Shown: positions 41,470 through 50,190, counted from the first letter of the stretch. The stretch: DNA of 64,000 nt from Nitrososphaerota archaeon (GCA_016200045.1 JACQFN010000013.1:1-64000); one strand, 5' to 3'. Made by a program: numbers and translations. The notes: generated by a model from the letters alone, not told the origin.

Positions 41470-41988
41470 CTACCAGACCATGTCCGACGGAGGGGCCGGG
41501 TAGTCGGGCATTTCGGTCGTCGTGTACTGCTGGGTGTAATAGACAAGGGGCCTCTTTCTTCCCATCGTCTTCGCCGCTACGACTTCTCCGATAATCATGG
41601 AGTGGTCCCCGCCTTCGATGACCTTCCAATTGGAGCACTCTATGACGGCTCGGACCCCGTCGATCAGGGGGGAACCCGTCTCCCCGGAATTGTACTTCAT
41701 CCCTTGGAACCTGTCTTTCATCTCGACCCGCCCGGCGAACCGGTCCGAAACCGACTTCTGGTCGTCGGCCAGGAAGTTTACTGCGAACGCCTTTGAGCCG
41801 ATGAAGACGTCGTGCAGCACAGAGGATTTCGCGAGCGAAACCATGACGAGAGGGGGGATGAGGGAGATGCTGGCAAACGAACTCACCGTAATACCTCTCG
41901 GCCCGTCAGGGGTGCTGGCCGTGACCACTGTGACTCCCTGCGGGAAGACCCTCATCGCCTCTTTCAGGGAGTCCTGTATGACGCCCAT
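41470..41988 (-). CDS. hpaC: Flavin reductase, HpaC-like
   Basis: A 172-residue flavin reductase of the FMN-binding split-barrel family. Marker segments are FPQGVTVVTASTPDGPRGIT (residues ~15-34), SSFASISLIPPLVMVSL and FAVNFLADDQ; the GGDHSMIIGEV motif near residue 128 is typical. It would reduce FAD with NAD(P)H for the HpaB oxygenase. It is convergent with hpaD, with only two bases between stop codons, so it has its own promoter. Confidence 0.9.
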   Translation of the reverse strand: MGVIQDSLKEAMRVFPQGVTVVTASTPDGPRGITVSSFASISLIPPLVMVSLAKSSVLHDVFIGSKAFAVNFLADDQKSVSDRFAGRVEMKDRFQGMKYNSGETGSPLIDGVRAVIECSNWKVIEGGDHSMIIGEVVAAKTMGRKRPLVYYTQQYTTTEMPDYPAPPSDMVW

Positions 41989-42099
41989 CGCTAGTTGACC
42001 GCCCGGATAGCCGCTTCGCCTGGGACACGCGCCGCACGCATTCGAGTTTCCAACTCTGTCACTCCGCTTAAAGTATTGCCGGACTCGTGAAGGAATCGA

Positions 42100-43098
42100 C
42101 TAGACCAGGGAGATGGCGGCCCAGAAGAGGCCGGCCACGAGCGCGGAGGCCGGGATCGTAATGATCCAGGCCCACACTATCCTCCTAGCGACCCCCCACT
42201 TGACGGTTGCCGCCCCCATCGTCGCCCCTGACCCCATGATCCCTCCGCTAACGACGTGCGTCGTGCTCACGGGTATCCCGAAATACGAAGAACTTATGAT
42301 TGTGGCCGCCGACGCAGTTTCTATCGAGAAACCGTGCACTGGGTCCAGCTTCGTCATGCGGAATCCCAGCGTCTTCACGATTCTCCACCCGCCGAAGAAG
42401 GTGCCGAGCGCTATCGCGGCGGCCGCTAACACCGCGACCCAGAGGGGGACCGAGAAATCGCTGAGATACCCTGTCGACACAAGAAGAGCGGTAACCACTC
42501 CCATCGTCTTCTGGGCGTCGTTGGAACCGTGGCTCAAGCTGACGGCGGCGGAGGAGACGAGCTGCAGCCTCCGGAAGTACCTGTTCACCAGGTGTATGGA
42601 GACTTTGAAAAAGGCACGAATCAGGACCGCCATCAGCCCGAACGCGAGGATGAACCCTACCAGGGGAGACAGCAGGAGGAACGTGAGGGTAGTCTGAAGA
42701 CCTCCCCACTGGATGGAAGCGAAGCCTGCCTTGGCTACGCCAGCGCCGATCAGTCCTCCGATGAGGGCGTGCGATGAACTGGAAGGCAGGCCGAGGTACC
42801 ACGTGAGGAGGTCCCATGCTATCGCGCCGACGAGTGCGGCAAGGACGAAGTTGGGGTCGACGACCGAAGGGACGATAATCTTGTTTCCTATCGTCGTCGC
42901 GACCTTCACGCCAAGGAGGGCGAACGCTATGAAGTTGAAGAAAGCTGCCATGCCTACGGCAGCCACGGGCGGGAGCACTTTGGTTGCAATGACCGTGGAC
43001 ACGGAATTCGCGGCGTCGTGAAACCCGTTGACGAAGTCGAACGCGTAGGCGACCGCTATTATCCCGATGACGTAGGGCTCAATCAAGGGCCCGCTCAC
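42100..43098 (-). CDS. PiT-family inorganic phosphate transporter
   Basis: A 332-residue membrane protein with two homologous halves, each carrying the PiT signature: VNGFHDAANSVSTVIAT near residue 20 and SHGSNDAQKTMGVV near residue 190. These contain the conserved Asp/Asn pairs for proton- or sodium-coupled phosphate uptake. The start is GTG 43098, which overlaps the stop of the PhoU-like gene by four bases (GTGA). The PhoU-like partner upstream is the usual accompaniment. Confidence 0.92.
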   Translation of the reverse strand: MSGPLIEPYVIGIIAVAYAFDFVNGFHDAANSVSTVIATKVLPPVAAVGMAAFFNFIAFALLGVKVATTIGNKIIVPSVVDPNFVLAALVGAIAWDLLTWYLGLPSSSSHALIGGLIGAGVAKAGFASIQWGGLQTTLTFLLLSPLVGFILAFGLMAVLIRAFFKVSIHLVNRYFRRLQLVSSAAVSLSHGSNDAQKTMGVVTALLVSTGYLSDFSVPLWVAVLAAAAIALGTFFGGWRIVKTLGFRMTKLDPVHGFSIETASAATIISSSYFGIPVSTTHVVSGGIMGSGATMGAATVKWGVARRIVWAWIITIPASALVAGLFWAAISLV

Positions 43099-43721
43099 GA
43101 GTGTTTGATTAGGACGTCCCTCAGAACGAAGCTGAGATCTTCGCACCTGTCCGTCACCGTCTCCAGGTGCTCATAAATTTCCTTGAGCTTCAGGATGTTG
43201 ATGACGTCGCTGCTCTTGAACAACGACGCGACGGTCTCGTTGAGGAGCACATCGGCTTCGTTTTCGAGTCTGTCCACCTCGATGCAGCGCTTGTCGATCT
43301 CCGCCCTGTCCAGCCTTCTCATCGAGAAGAACGCCTCGTGGATTTCCTCGACCGAAGCCCTGACTACGCCGGCGAACTTCTTCATTGGCTCGGTTGGCCC
43401 CGCCACCTCGTATAGAACCAGCCTGTTCATCACAGCGTACATGTAGTCCAAGACGTCGTCGTAGAGGGACGCCAGCTTGGTGAGGCTCTCTTGGTCTATC
43501 GGGGTGATGAAGCTCCGGTTCACCTTCTCATAGATCTCATGGACTATTTCGTCCCCGGTGTGCTCTATCTGCTTGAATTCGGCGCGCCGTTCTTCTAGCC
43601 TGTCGAATGTCTTCAACGCCTCTTCGAGCTTCCTCGCCCCAAGCAAGACGTTGGTAGACTCTCTTTCGAGGGAATCGAAGAAAGCCTTGTCCTGGGGGAT
43701 GATCCACTCTTTCAGACCCAT
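43095..43721 (-). CDS. DUF47 / PhoU-like phosphate transport regulator
   Basis: An all-helical protein of 208 residues in the DUF47 family. It has the helical repeats with ExxxD motifs (FKQIEHTGDEIVHEIYEK near residue 60 and EVDRLENEADVLLNE near residue 150) that bind metal clusters in PhoU relatives. Such proteins modulate PiT transporters encoded next to them; the gene overlap here supports that. A TATA-like element (minus ggataatac, ~43746-43754) is about 28 bp upstream. Confidence 0.9.
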   Translation of the reverse strand: MGLKEWIIPQDKAFFDSLERESTNVLLGARKLEEALKTFDRLEERRAEFKQIEHTGDEIVHEIYEKVNRSFITPIDQESLTKLASLYDDVLDYMYAVMNRLVLYEVAGPTEPMKKFAGVVRASVEEIHEAFFSMRRLDRAEIDKRCIEVDRLENEADVLLNETVASLFKSSDVINILKLKEIYEHLETVTDRCEDLSFVLRDVLIKHS

Positions 43722-43807
43722 TATGCCTGCCGTCCATGGGTCGGAGTATTATCCTTTCTCGAAGAGAAAGGACCCTTTAGGGAACCGGAAAAGAAACGTC
43801 CCTGAAC

Positions 43808-44257
43808 TTACGGACTTTCCTTCGCATCGGACGCGTTGCCTTCTAGTTCAGATAGGCGCTTGGAAAAGTCTCGTACCCTCGCCCTGTGTGGGTCCAACTC
43901 CCTCGACCCCGTCCTGACGACGTCTTCGAGGTATGAAAGCAGCCAGTTAATTTCGTCGACGACGTCCGTCACCGTCCGGGGCTTCCTGAACCTCGGTCCG
44001 AACGAGACCTCGAGTTCCACCTTTGCCTTCGCGGTGAGCTCGTACCTCCCCGATTCTGCCTTGCGGAGGAGGCCCTCCTGCGCCATCTGGTCAAGGAGCG
44101 GGTAGACGGACCCCGGGGAAGGCCTCCACCACCCGCGAGTCATCGCCTCGATCCCGTCCATTACCTCAACCCCGTTCTTGGGAGACGACTCCAACAAGGC
44201 GATGACCATCATCCGGAGACCCCGCTTCCGGTGCATAGCAAACCTGAAAGGCCACAC
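43808..44257 (-). CDS. PadR-family transcriptional regulator
   Basis: A 149-residue winged-helix protein. The PadR core is MVIALLESSPKNGVEVMDGI, then WWRPSPGSVYPLLDQMAQEGLL with the wing AESGRYELT, followed by a C-terminal helical dimerisation segment. GTG 44257 fits a TATA box at 44281-44290; an ATG at 44236 is an alternative. It diverges from the SHOCT membrane protein, which may be its target. PadR regulators often respond to phenolic acids, worth noting near the aromatic cluster. Confidence 0.87.
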   Translation of the reverse strand: MWPFRFAMHRKRGLRMMVIALLESSPKNGVEVMDGIEAMTRGWWRPSPGSVYPLLDQMAQEGLLRKAESGRYELTAKAKVELEVSFGPRFRKPRTVTDVVDEINWLLSYLEDVVRTGSRELDPHRARVRDFSKRLSELEGNASDAKESP

Positions 44258-44280
44258 AGGGTCTCGACTCGGATTATCGA

Positions 44281-44290
44281 TATTTATACT
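44281..44290 (-). promoter_or_regulatory. TATA box of the PadR gene
   Basis: Minus-strand agtataaata is about 24-33 bp before the GTG at 44257. Confidence 0.6.
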
Positions 44291-44351
44291 TCGGGCCGTG
44301 CGCCTGGTCGAATCGGTTTTCCGATATTCTTAAGAGTCTCCCTCTCTCGAA

Positions 44352-44366
44352 CCTCCTTCAAGGAGG
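44352..44366 (+). promoter_or_regulatory. Ribosome-binding site inside a hairpin
   Basis: The strong Shine-Dalgarno sequence AAGGAGG is the 3' arm of a perfect inverted repeat, CCTCCTT-C-AAGGAGG. In mRNA the site could pair with its own upstream complement (effectively a 5-bp CCTCC/GGAGG stem with a five-base loop), which would limit translation of the SHOCT gene. Strong ribosome sites are rare in this window, where most genes are leaderless. Confidence 0.5.
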
Positions 44367-44374
44367 CGAAAAAC

Positions 44375-44743
44375 CTGGAAAACACAATCGGAACGACCGG
44401 ACTGAAGCGAAGAGGGCTAGGGTTGATCCTCGTGGTACTGGCAATCATCCTGGTGCTTGCCTTCGCGTTCGAGGGGCTGGCGGCGGCTTTCGGATATCCG
44501 ATGCAGATGCCCTATTACGGCGGACGCTACCCATTCTTCTTCCCGTTCGGGTTACTGTTCTTTTTCCTCTTCATCTTCCTCGTCGCCAGGCTGCTGTTTT
44601 GGCCCTGGGGCGGGGGCTGGAGGAGGGGGTACTGGTATCACCACGGGGAAGCCGGAGAAATCGTGAGGCAGCGCTACGCCCGCGGCGAAATAACCAAAGA
44701 ACAGTACGACCAGATGATGAAGGACCTGGAGCAGCGGCATTAG
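44375..44743 (+). CDS. SHOCT-domain membrane protein
   Basis: The protein has one or two membrane segments (LGLILVVLAIILVLAFAF and FFFPFGLLFFFLFIFLVARL), an aromatic/Gly-rich stretch (YYGGRYPFF, then WPWGGGWRRGYWYHHG) and a C-terminal SHOCT motif (RYARGEITKEQYDQMMKDL). No ATG/GTG/TTG starts the conserved part. A CTG at 44375 sits eight bases after a strong AAGGAGG ribosome site (44360-44366) and is the best candidate start, giving 122 residues. A TATA-like element lies at about 44327-44336. It diverges from padR. Confidence 0.7.
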   Translation: MENTIGTTGLKRRGLGLILVVLAIILVLAFAFEGLAAAFGYPMQMPYYGGRYPFFFPFGLLFFFLFIFLVARLLFWPWGGGWRRGYWYHHGEAGEIVRQRYARGEITKEQYDQMMKDLEQRH

Positions 44744-44758
44744 CTCCTGGTCCGTCTC

Positions 44759-44764
44759 TTTTTT
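44759..44764 (+). terminator. Poly-T terminator after the SHOCT gene
   Basis: A run of six T residues follows the stop codon by 15 bp, the usual form of an archaeal intrinsic terminator. No stem is required. Confidence 0.4.
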
Positions 44765-44817
44765 CCCGACTGGAAGGGTGCGAACGCGATTTATGTCAGC
44801 CATGCGAATGACCGACC

Positions 44818-45306
44818 ATGCGACTCGTCGTCAGGAGAGGGAGGAGGTCGGATTCTCGGCCTTTCCTTCAACTCCTGCTAGCCCTTGCAAAGTTCGAGAA
44901 GCTCCCGGAGCCCAACAGTGAGGCCAAGCGGAGGATCATACGGGACATTTTCGAGAACAAGGCCGTCAACCTCATGGTCGCCCTCGCGGACGGGAGAATT
45001 TCGGGGTATGCCTTGTACTATTTCGCCTATTCGTCCTTCCTGGCCAGGCCGACGCTGTACTTAGAGGACCTTTTCGTCCCCGAAGAGAAGAGACGACGCG
45101 GCACAGGGGGCGCCTAGTTTGACAGCTGCGTCAGGGAGGCGACGGCAAGAGGGTGCGGTCGCATGGAGTGGGCGGTCCTTACTTGGAACAGGAAGGCGAT
45201 TGGATTCTACGAAAAGCTGGGGGCCAAGAGGATGGATGACTGGTACGTCTACAGGCTGGACAGCGACGGCCTGCGTCGTCTCTCGGGTAAGAAGGCGGGA
45301 GGCTGA
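44818..45306 (+). pseudogene. GNAT acetyltransferase interrupted by an in-frame TAG
   Basis: One continuous frame from ATG 44818 to TGA 45304-45306 encodes a complete ~162-residue GNAT protein, except for a single TAG at 45115-45117. Before it the conserved region YLEDLFVPEEKRRRGTGGA leads into the acetyl-CoA loop. After it the same frame continues FDSCVREATARGCGRMEWAV, then NRKAIGFYEKLGAKRMDDW, exactly as expected. The stop replaces a conserved Leu (TTG to TAG would be one change). No frame change is involved. It may be a recent nonsense mutation, readthrough, or a sequence error. Confidence 0.85.
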
Positions 45307-45689
45307 TCCTGGTTGGGGATGAAGGAAGTTCGCAGACCACGACGGCACCCTTGCACCCACGGACCCGCATGGGATGGTCGACACGGGGCGGTTTTATGTG
45401 GACATGCTTGCGGAGGGACTGGACAAAGGAGGGCGTTGAAAGAGTTGAACGGAACGCTCGGGGTCTAAGGTGCCGCTATGTTTATGGGCGATTCCGCCTC
45501 AGACCATAGGGCCTTCCGCCTATCAAGTGTCCGTCTGCGTGGACCGCGGGCATGGGGTAGGCGCGCGGTAATGCGCGCTTGCGGTGAAAAGAGTTGAGCT
45601 TGGAAAATTCCTCGCGTCGATGCAGGAAGAGGGACTCCGGTTTTCGCCTAGGATGCCCTACGTTCGATCCAAGGGGGCGCGATTGAAGA
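45307..45689. other. 383-bp intergenic region with potential RNA structure
   Basis: No secure gene. A short open stretch at 45329-45439 has protein-like codon use (FADHDGTLAP, then VDTGRFYVDML) but no start and may be a gene remnant. Downstream, GC-rich inverted repeats occur, notably GCGCGC-GGTAAT-GCGCGC near 45560-45580, ahead of the glycosyltransferase start. This could be a structured 5' leader or small RNA. Confidence 0.35.
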
Positions 45690-47441
45690 ATGAAGGTGGG
45701 GGTTATTATGTATCAGACGAGCCTGTCAAAGGGCCAGGAACTTGTCGCTCAGCGTATGGTCAAGGAGTTCAGACGTCAGGGGCACGAATCCTACCTCATC
45801 ACCAGCGTCTACCACGACCGGGAGCCGGTCCCGGCTGAAGAGGAGATCCAGAAGCTCGGCTATCTGCTCACCTACGATGAGAAGACGGGCATCCCGACCG
45901 TCCGCGTCAACAGTCGGTTCGCAAGCTGGCCTCCGCGAAGGATATCTTTCGTTGACTTTCCTGGGGTACTCACCAAGGTCGCGTCCGAGCTCAAGCTGGA
46001 CGTCCTGATAACGCACTCGACCCTGTGGAACGGGCCCGAGGACGTCGCGAAGTACGTCGAATGGGTGCGGAATCAGATCAAGCAGGGTGCGCCGGTGAGG
46101 CCGGTGATATTCTGCCATATGAGCCACTTCCAGGAGCCGACCGAGGGGAACTACGACATGAACGAACGCACTTACAGGGAGGCGTGGAACTCTGTCACCC
46201 TTCCAGTGATCCTAAGGGCCGCCGACTACGTCCTTGTGACGACACCGTACGAGGAGGAAGCGATGAAGAAGGCGGGAGCGGATGGCTCCAAGTTGGTGCT
46301 GTTCCCGGGTGGCGTCGACTACACCCTGGTCTCGTTCCCCGGCCGGGGCTCCGCCGACATACGCTCCAAATACGGGCTACCGCCCGGCAAGAAGCTGCTA
46401 ACTTTTCTGGGGACTGTCGAAGAAAGAAAGAATGTAGGGCGCATCCTCGACGTATGCGAGTCCCTGAAGGAGAGGGAGGATTTCCACTTCGTCATCGCGG
46501 GGACTCTCGAAGGAGAATACGCAGAAAACGTGAAGCGGCGGACTCTCGAGATGGCCAACATCTCTGTCCTGGGGACCATACCTGAAGAAGACGTTCCCGC
46601 GCTGGCGGAGGAGAGTTACGCGAACGTAATACTGAGCAGGGCCGAGGCCCTCGGGATGGCCCAAATCGAATTCATGTTCGCGGGAACGCCGGTGGTCACC
46701 TCTGGGGTCGGCGGGCAGGCCTGGCTTGTGAAGGACGGGACGAACGGCCTCGTCGTGAGCGGTCCTGACGACGTGGCAGGAGCGGCGCGGGCGGTGTGGA
46801 AGCTTCTAGACGACCCGAGGTTTCACGACAGGCTCGGAAGGAAAGCAATGGAATCGGCTTCGGACTTCACGATGCCCAACCTCATACATCGGCTCCTGAA
46901 GAGACTCAACGCGAGGCTTGCCGAACTGAAAGGCTCATCGCAGGACTCTATCGAGCCAGGCGAGAAGGTCATAGAAGCCTGGGTCAGGAAAGGATACAGG
47001 GTTGCGGTGACTACGGGTAAGCTCGTCGTCGTTCCGCGGGGCGCGAGGAAGAACATCGCAATCCCCTTCGACCAGCTTCGGGGAGCATCCCGCGTGGTAA
47101 GAAGGCCCTGGCTGGTGTTCGCCCTTGGCGCAGTGATGACCGCCGTTTGGCTGTGGGCAGGGACTGGCGGGACGCCCGGGGAACCATACGTTCGCGCGCT
47201 GTCCGATTGGTTGGCCGGCCAGGTTTCGTCTACCGCCGCCCGAGCGGCTCCGGCCATACTTCCGTTCGTTCCACTCGCGATCGCGGTCGCAGCCTTCTTC
47301 CCCCTCTCCCAGAGGGGCTACTCGGTGAAATTCGGAGACGGCGGAAGCGTCTACCTCCCGGCGGATTTCACCATGGCGCTCAGGATGTCCGATGAGATGA
47401 CACCCTGGCCCCTATTCCAGAGGAAAGTCGAGGAGGCATGA
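45690..47441 (+). CDS. GT4-type glycosyltransferase with C-terminal membrane domain
   Basis: The first ~400 residues are a GT-B glycosyltransferase: an N-terminal domain with MYQTSLSKGQELVAQRM, then a C-terminal nucleotide-sugar domain with LTFLGTVEERKNV (near residue 237) and the ExxxxxxxE motif in SRAEALGMAQIEFMFAGTPVV. The last ~180 residues add a small beta-rich domain, two membrane segments (LVFALGAVMTAVWLWAG and AILPFVPLAIAVAAFF) and a further soluble tail. The fusion anchors the enzyme at the membrane. Likely roles are glycolipid or surface glycan synthesis. Confidence 0.83.
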   Translation: MKVGVIMYQTSLSKGQELVAQRMVKEFRRQGHESYLITSVYHDREPVPAEEEIQKLGYLLTYDEKTGIPTVRVNSRFASWPPRRISFVDFPGVLTKVASELKLDVLITHSTLWNGPEDVAKYVEWVRNQIKQGAPVRPVIFCHMSHFQEPTEGNYDMNERTYREAWNSVTLPVILRAADYVLVTTPYEEEAMKKAGADGSKLVLFPGGVDYTLVSFPGRGSADIRSKYGLPPGKKLLTFLGTVEERKNVGRILDVCESLKEREDFHFVIAGTLEGEYAENVKRRTLEMANISVLGTIPEEDVPALAEESYANVILSRAEALGMAQIEFMFAGTPVVTSGVGGQAWLVKDGTNGLVVSGPDDVAGAARAVWKLLDDPRFHDRLGRKAMESASDFTMPNLIHRLLKRLNARLAELKGSSQDSIEPGEKVIEAWVRKGYRVAVTTGKLVVVPRGARKNIAIPFDQLRGASRVVRRPWLVFALGAVMTAVWLWAGTGGTPGEPYVRALSDWLAGQVSSTAARAAPAILPFVPLAIAVAAFFPLSQRGYSVKFGDGGSVYLPADFTMALRMSDEMTPWPLFQRKVEEA

Positions 47442-47544
47442 CGAAACGCTTGAATCGCCCCCGGTTCGAACGGGCGAACGGGACCGTGCCGCGGTTCTAC
47501 TAACCTTAGAAATATGGGTCAGAGTCGGGCTGTCGGGGAAGCGG

Positions 47545-50190
47545 TTGAACAGGGTCCTTTCGTTCGAGGAGGCCAAGGGGCAGGACAGGTTCATGCTGGG
47601 GGGGAAGGGGTTCGGTCTGGTCGAAATGACCTCGATCGGGCTGCCGGTCCCCCCCGGATTCACCATTACGACCGACGTCTGCAAGGAGTACTATCGCGGA
47701 GGAGGGAACGTCCCGTCGGGACTCCTGCATGAAGTCAGACAGAAGGTCGAGGAAGTCGAGAGGAGGACCGGGAGGAAGTTCGGAGGGACCCCGAACCCGT
47801 TGCTCTTCTCCGTCAGGTCGGGTGCGCCGTACTCTATGCCGGGGATGATGGACACGATTCTCAACCTTGGTCTGTCGGACGAGGCGGCTGATTGGCTGGC
47901 CGGGCATTCGGAGAACCCCAGGTTCGTTTACGACTCCTTCAGAAGGCTGGTGCAAATGTTCGGGAAGGTGGCGATTGGAGTGGACGGCGAGTTGTTCGAA
48001 AGGGAACTCGAGGAAAGGAGGAGGAGGGCAGGGGTGAAGATGGACATCGAGCTCTCCGCCGAGGAGCTCAGGGAAGTGGCCCAGAAGTTCAAGGAAATCA
48101 TCAGGACTCGAAGCGGGAGGGAGTTTCCCCAGGACCCTCACGTGCAACTCGAGATGTCCATAGAGGCGGTCCTTCAATCGTGGAACAACCCTAGGGCGAA
48201 GGAGTACAGGAGGTACTACGGGATTGGCGACGACCTTGGGACCGCGGTCAACGTCCAGACCATGGTGTTTGGGAACCTCGGCGATAACTCTGGTTCAGGG
48301 GTCGGGTTCACGCGGAACCCCTCCACGGGGGAGAGAGACCTGTTCGGAGAGTACCTCCCGGACTCCCAGGGGGGGGACGTGGTGTCGGGTGCGAGGACGC
48401 CGGTGAGCCTCAGCGTCGTAGAACCCGCGATACACCAGAGGCTTCTGGAGTTGACCCGGACCCTCGAGTCCCACTTCAGGGACATGCAGGACTTCGAGTT
48501 CACGGTCGAAAAGGGGACGCTCTACCTCCTTCAGACGCGGAATGGCAAGCGGACCCCCCAGGCAGCAGTGAAGATCGCAGTCGACATGGTGGAAGAGGGG
48601 CTGGTCCGACCGGAGGAGGCCGTCTCCCGCGTGGAGCCTGAGATGCTCGACGCCCTGCTCCACAGGAGGCTGGACCCGGGGCCTGCTGACAAGCCGCTCG
48701 CGAAGGGGCTCAACGCGTCTCCCGGCGCCGCCTCTGGAAAGGTGGTGTTCGACACCGACGAAGCGGCTGAAATCGGGAAGAGTGAGAAGATAATTCTTGT
48801 CAGGCCCGAGACGACCCCGGAAGACATCAAGGGAATGATCGCGGCGCAGGGGGTCCTTACCGTCAGAGGAGGGATGACCTCGCACGCGGCAGTGGTCGCC
48901 AGAGGGATGGGGAAGCCTGCGATCGTTGGTTGCGGAGACGTCGAGATCTCCCAGGATGGTATGTCCTTCGTGACACGAGGGGGCGAGAAGGTCGCGGAAG
49001 GGGACGTAATCACGATCGACGGGACGAGTGGGAACGTATTCAGGGGCGAGGTCAAGACGATAGAGCCAGAGCCTTCGCCCGAGTTCTGGAGACTCCTCCA
49101 GATTGCGGACAGATTCAAGCGCCTCGGGGTCTGGGCCAACGCCGACACCCCCGAAGCGGCGGCGAAGGCGCTCGGGTTCGGCGCGGAAGGCATCGGACTC
49201 TGCAGGACCGAGAGGATGTTCAACGCCCCTGACAGGCTCCCTATAGTGCGAGAGATGATCATGAGCAAGGACTCCGAGGAGAGGAAGAGGCACCTGTACC
49301 GCCTCTCCCCGTTCCAGCTTTCGGACTTCACGGGCATCTTTTCCGAGATGAGGGAAAGGCCGGTAGTAATCAGGCTCCTGGACCTCCCCCTACACGAGTT
49401 CCTGCCGCCAGTTGATGAGCTCCTGTTGGAGATAGAGAAGATGAAGGAAGACGGCGCCTCGGCCGATGAAATCCAAGCTACCGAGGCCGTCCTCGCCAGG
49501 GTCCGGCAGCTCTCAGAACACAATCCGATGCTCGGGCACAGAGGGTGCCGCCTGGCCGTGACTTATCCCGAGATCTACGAAATGCAGACCAAGGCGATCC
49601 TCCGGGCCGCGGTCGAAGTTTCAAGGAAGACGGGAAAGGACCCGACCGTGAAGATCATGATCCCACTGGTCGCGCACGTCGGAGAATTCGGATTCCTCAG
49701 GAACGTCATCGAGAAGGCCGCGGCCGAGGTCCTTCACGAGCTCGGGACGAAGATGCCCTTCCAAGTAGGGACGATGATCGAGACTCCCAGGGCAGCCCTT
49801 ACGGCTGGAGACATCGCTTTGCAGTCTGACTTCTTCTCCTTCGGGACGAACGACCTCACCCAGACGACCTTCGGGTTCAGCAGGGACGACGTCGAGGCGA
49901 AGTTCATTCCAAAGTACATCGAGACAGGAATACTCGACAGGAGCCCGTTCGACTCTGTCGACGTCGCGGGGGTCGGGAAGCTCGTCAAGATGGCGGTGGA
50001 ACAGGGCAGAAAGACGAATCCAAGGCTTGAGGTCGGGATATGCGGGGAGCACGGCGGGGACCCGCGGAGCATCGCGCTTTTCCACGAAGCGGGGTTGGAC
50101 TACGTCAGCTGCTCGTCCTTCAGGGTGCCGATAGCCCGGCTCGCCGCAGCTCAGGCCGCCGTTGCGAAGTCATCGGTGACCACGGCCTAG
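47545..50190 (+). CDS. ppdK: Pyruvate, phosphate dikinase
   Basis: Interconverts pyruvate, ATP and phosphate with PEP, AMP and pyrophosphate. The 881-residue protein has the N-terminal ATP-grasp region (GGKGFGLVEMTSIGLPVPPG at residues ~19-38), the phosphohistidine swivel domain (GGMTSHAAVVARGMGKPA, near residue 445) and the C-terminal TIM barrel with GFGAEGIGLCRTERMF and the catalytic Cys in CGEHGGDP. The start is TTG at 47545. With malic enzyme it can make PEP for gluconeogenesis. The MFS gene begins at the base after its stop. Confidence 0.96.
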   Translation: MNRVLSFEEAKGQDRFMLGGKGFGLVEMTSIGLPVPPGFTITTDVCKEYYRGGGNVPSGLLHEVRQKVEEVERRTGRKFGGTPNPLLFSVRSGAPYSMPGMMDTILNLGLSDEAADWLAGHSENPRFVYDSFRRLVQMFGKVAIGVDGELFERELEERRRRAGVKMDIELSAEELREVAQKFKEIIRTRSGREFPQDPHVQLEMSIEAVLQSWNNPRAKEYRRYYGIGDDLGTAVNVQTMVFGNLGDNSGSGVGFTRNPSTGERDLFGEYLPDSQGGDVVSGARTPVSLSVVEPAIHQRLLELTRTLESHFRDMQDFEFTVEKGTLYLLQTRNGKRTPQAAVKIAVDMVEEGLVRPEEAVSRVEPEMLDALLHRRLDPGPADKPLAKGLNASPGAASGKVVFDTDEAAEIGKSEKIILVRPETTPEDIKGMIAAQGVLTVRGGMTSHAAVVARGMGKPAIVGCGDVEISQDGMSFVTRGGEKVAEGDVITIDGTSGNVFRGEVKTIEPEPSPEFWRLLQIADRFKRLGVWANADTPEAAAKALGFGAEGIGLCRTERMFNAPDRLPIVREMIMSKDSEERKRHLYRLSPFQLSDFTGIFSEMRERPVVIRLLDLPLHEFLPPVDELLLEIEKMKEDGASADEIQATEAVLARVRQLSEHNPMLGHRGCRLAVTYPEIYEMQTKAILRAAVEVSRKTGKDPTVKIMIPLVAHVGEFGFLRNVIEKAAAEVLHELGTKMPFQVGTMIETPRAALTAGDIALQSDFFSFGTNDLTQTTFGFSRDDVEAKFIPKYIETGILDRSPFDSVDVAGVGKLVKMAVEQGRKTNPRLEVGICGEHGGDPRSIALFHEAGLDYVSCSSFRVPIARLAAAQAAVAKSSVTTA

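Noticed and set aside
45119-45322. A separate small gene after the GNAT stop codon
   Set aside because: It is out of frame with the obvious GNAT continuation, which reads through the TAG in the original frame.
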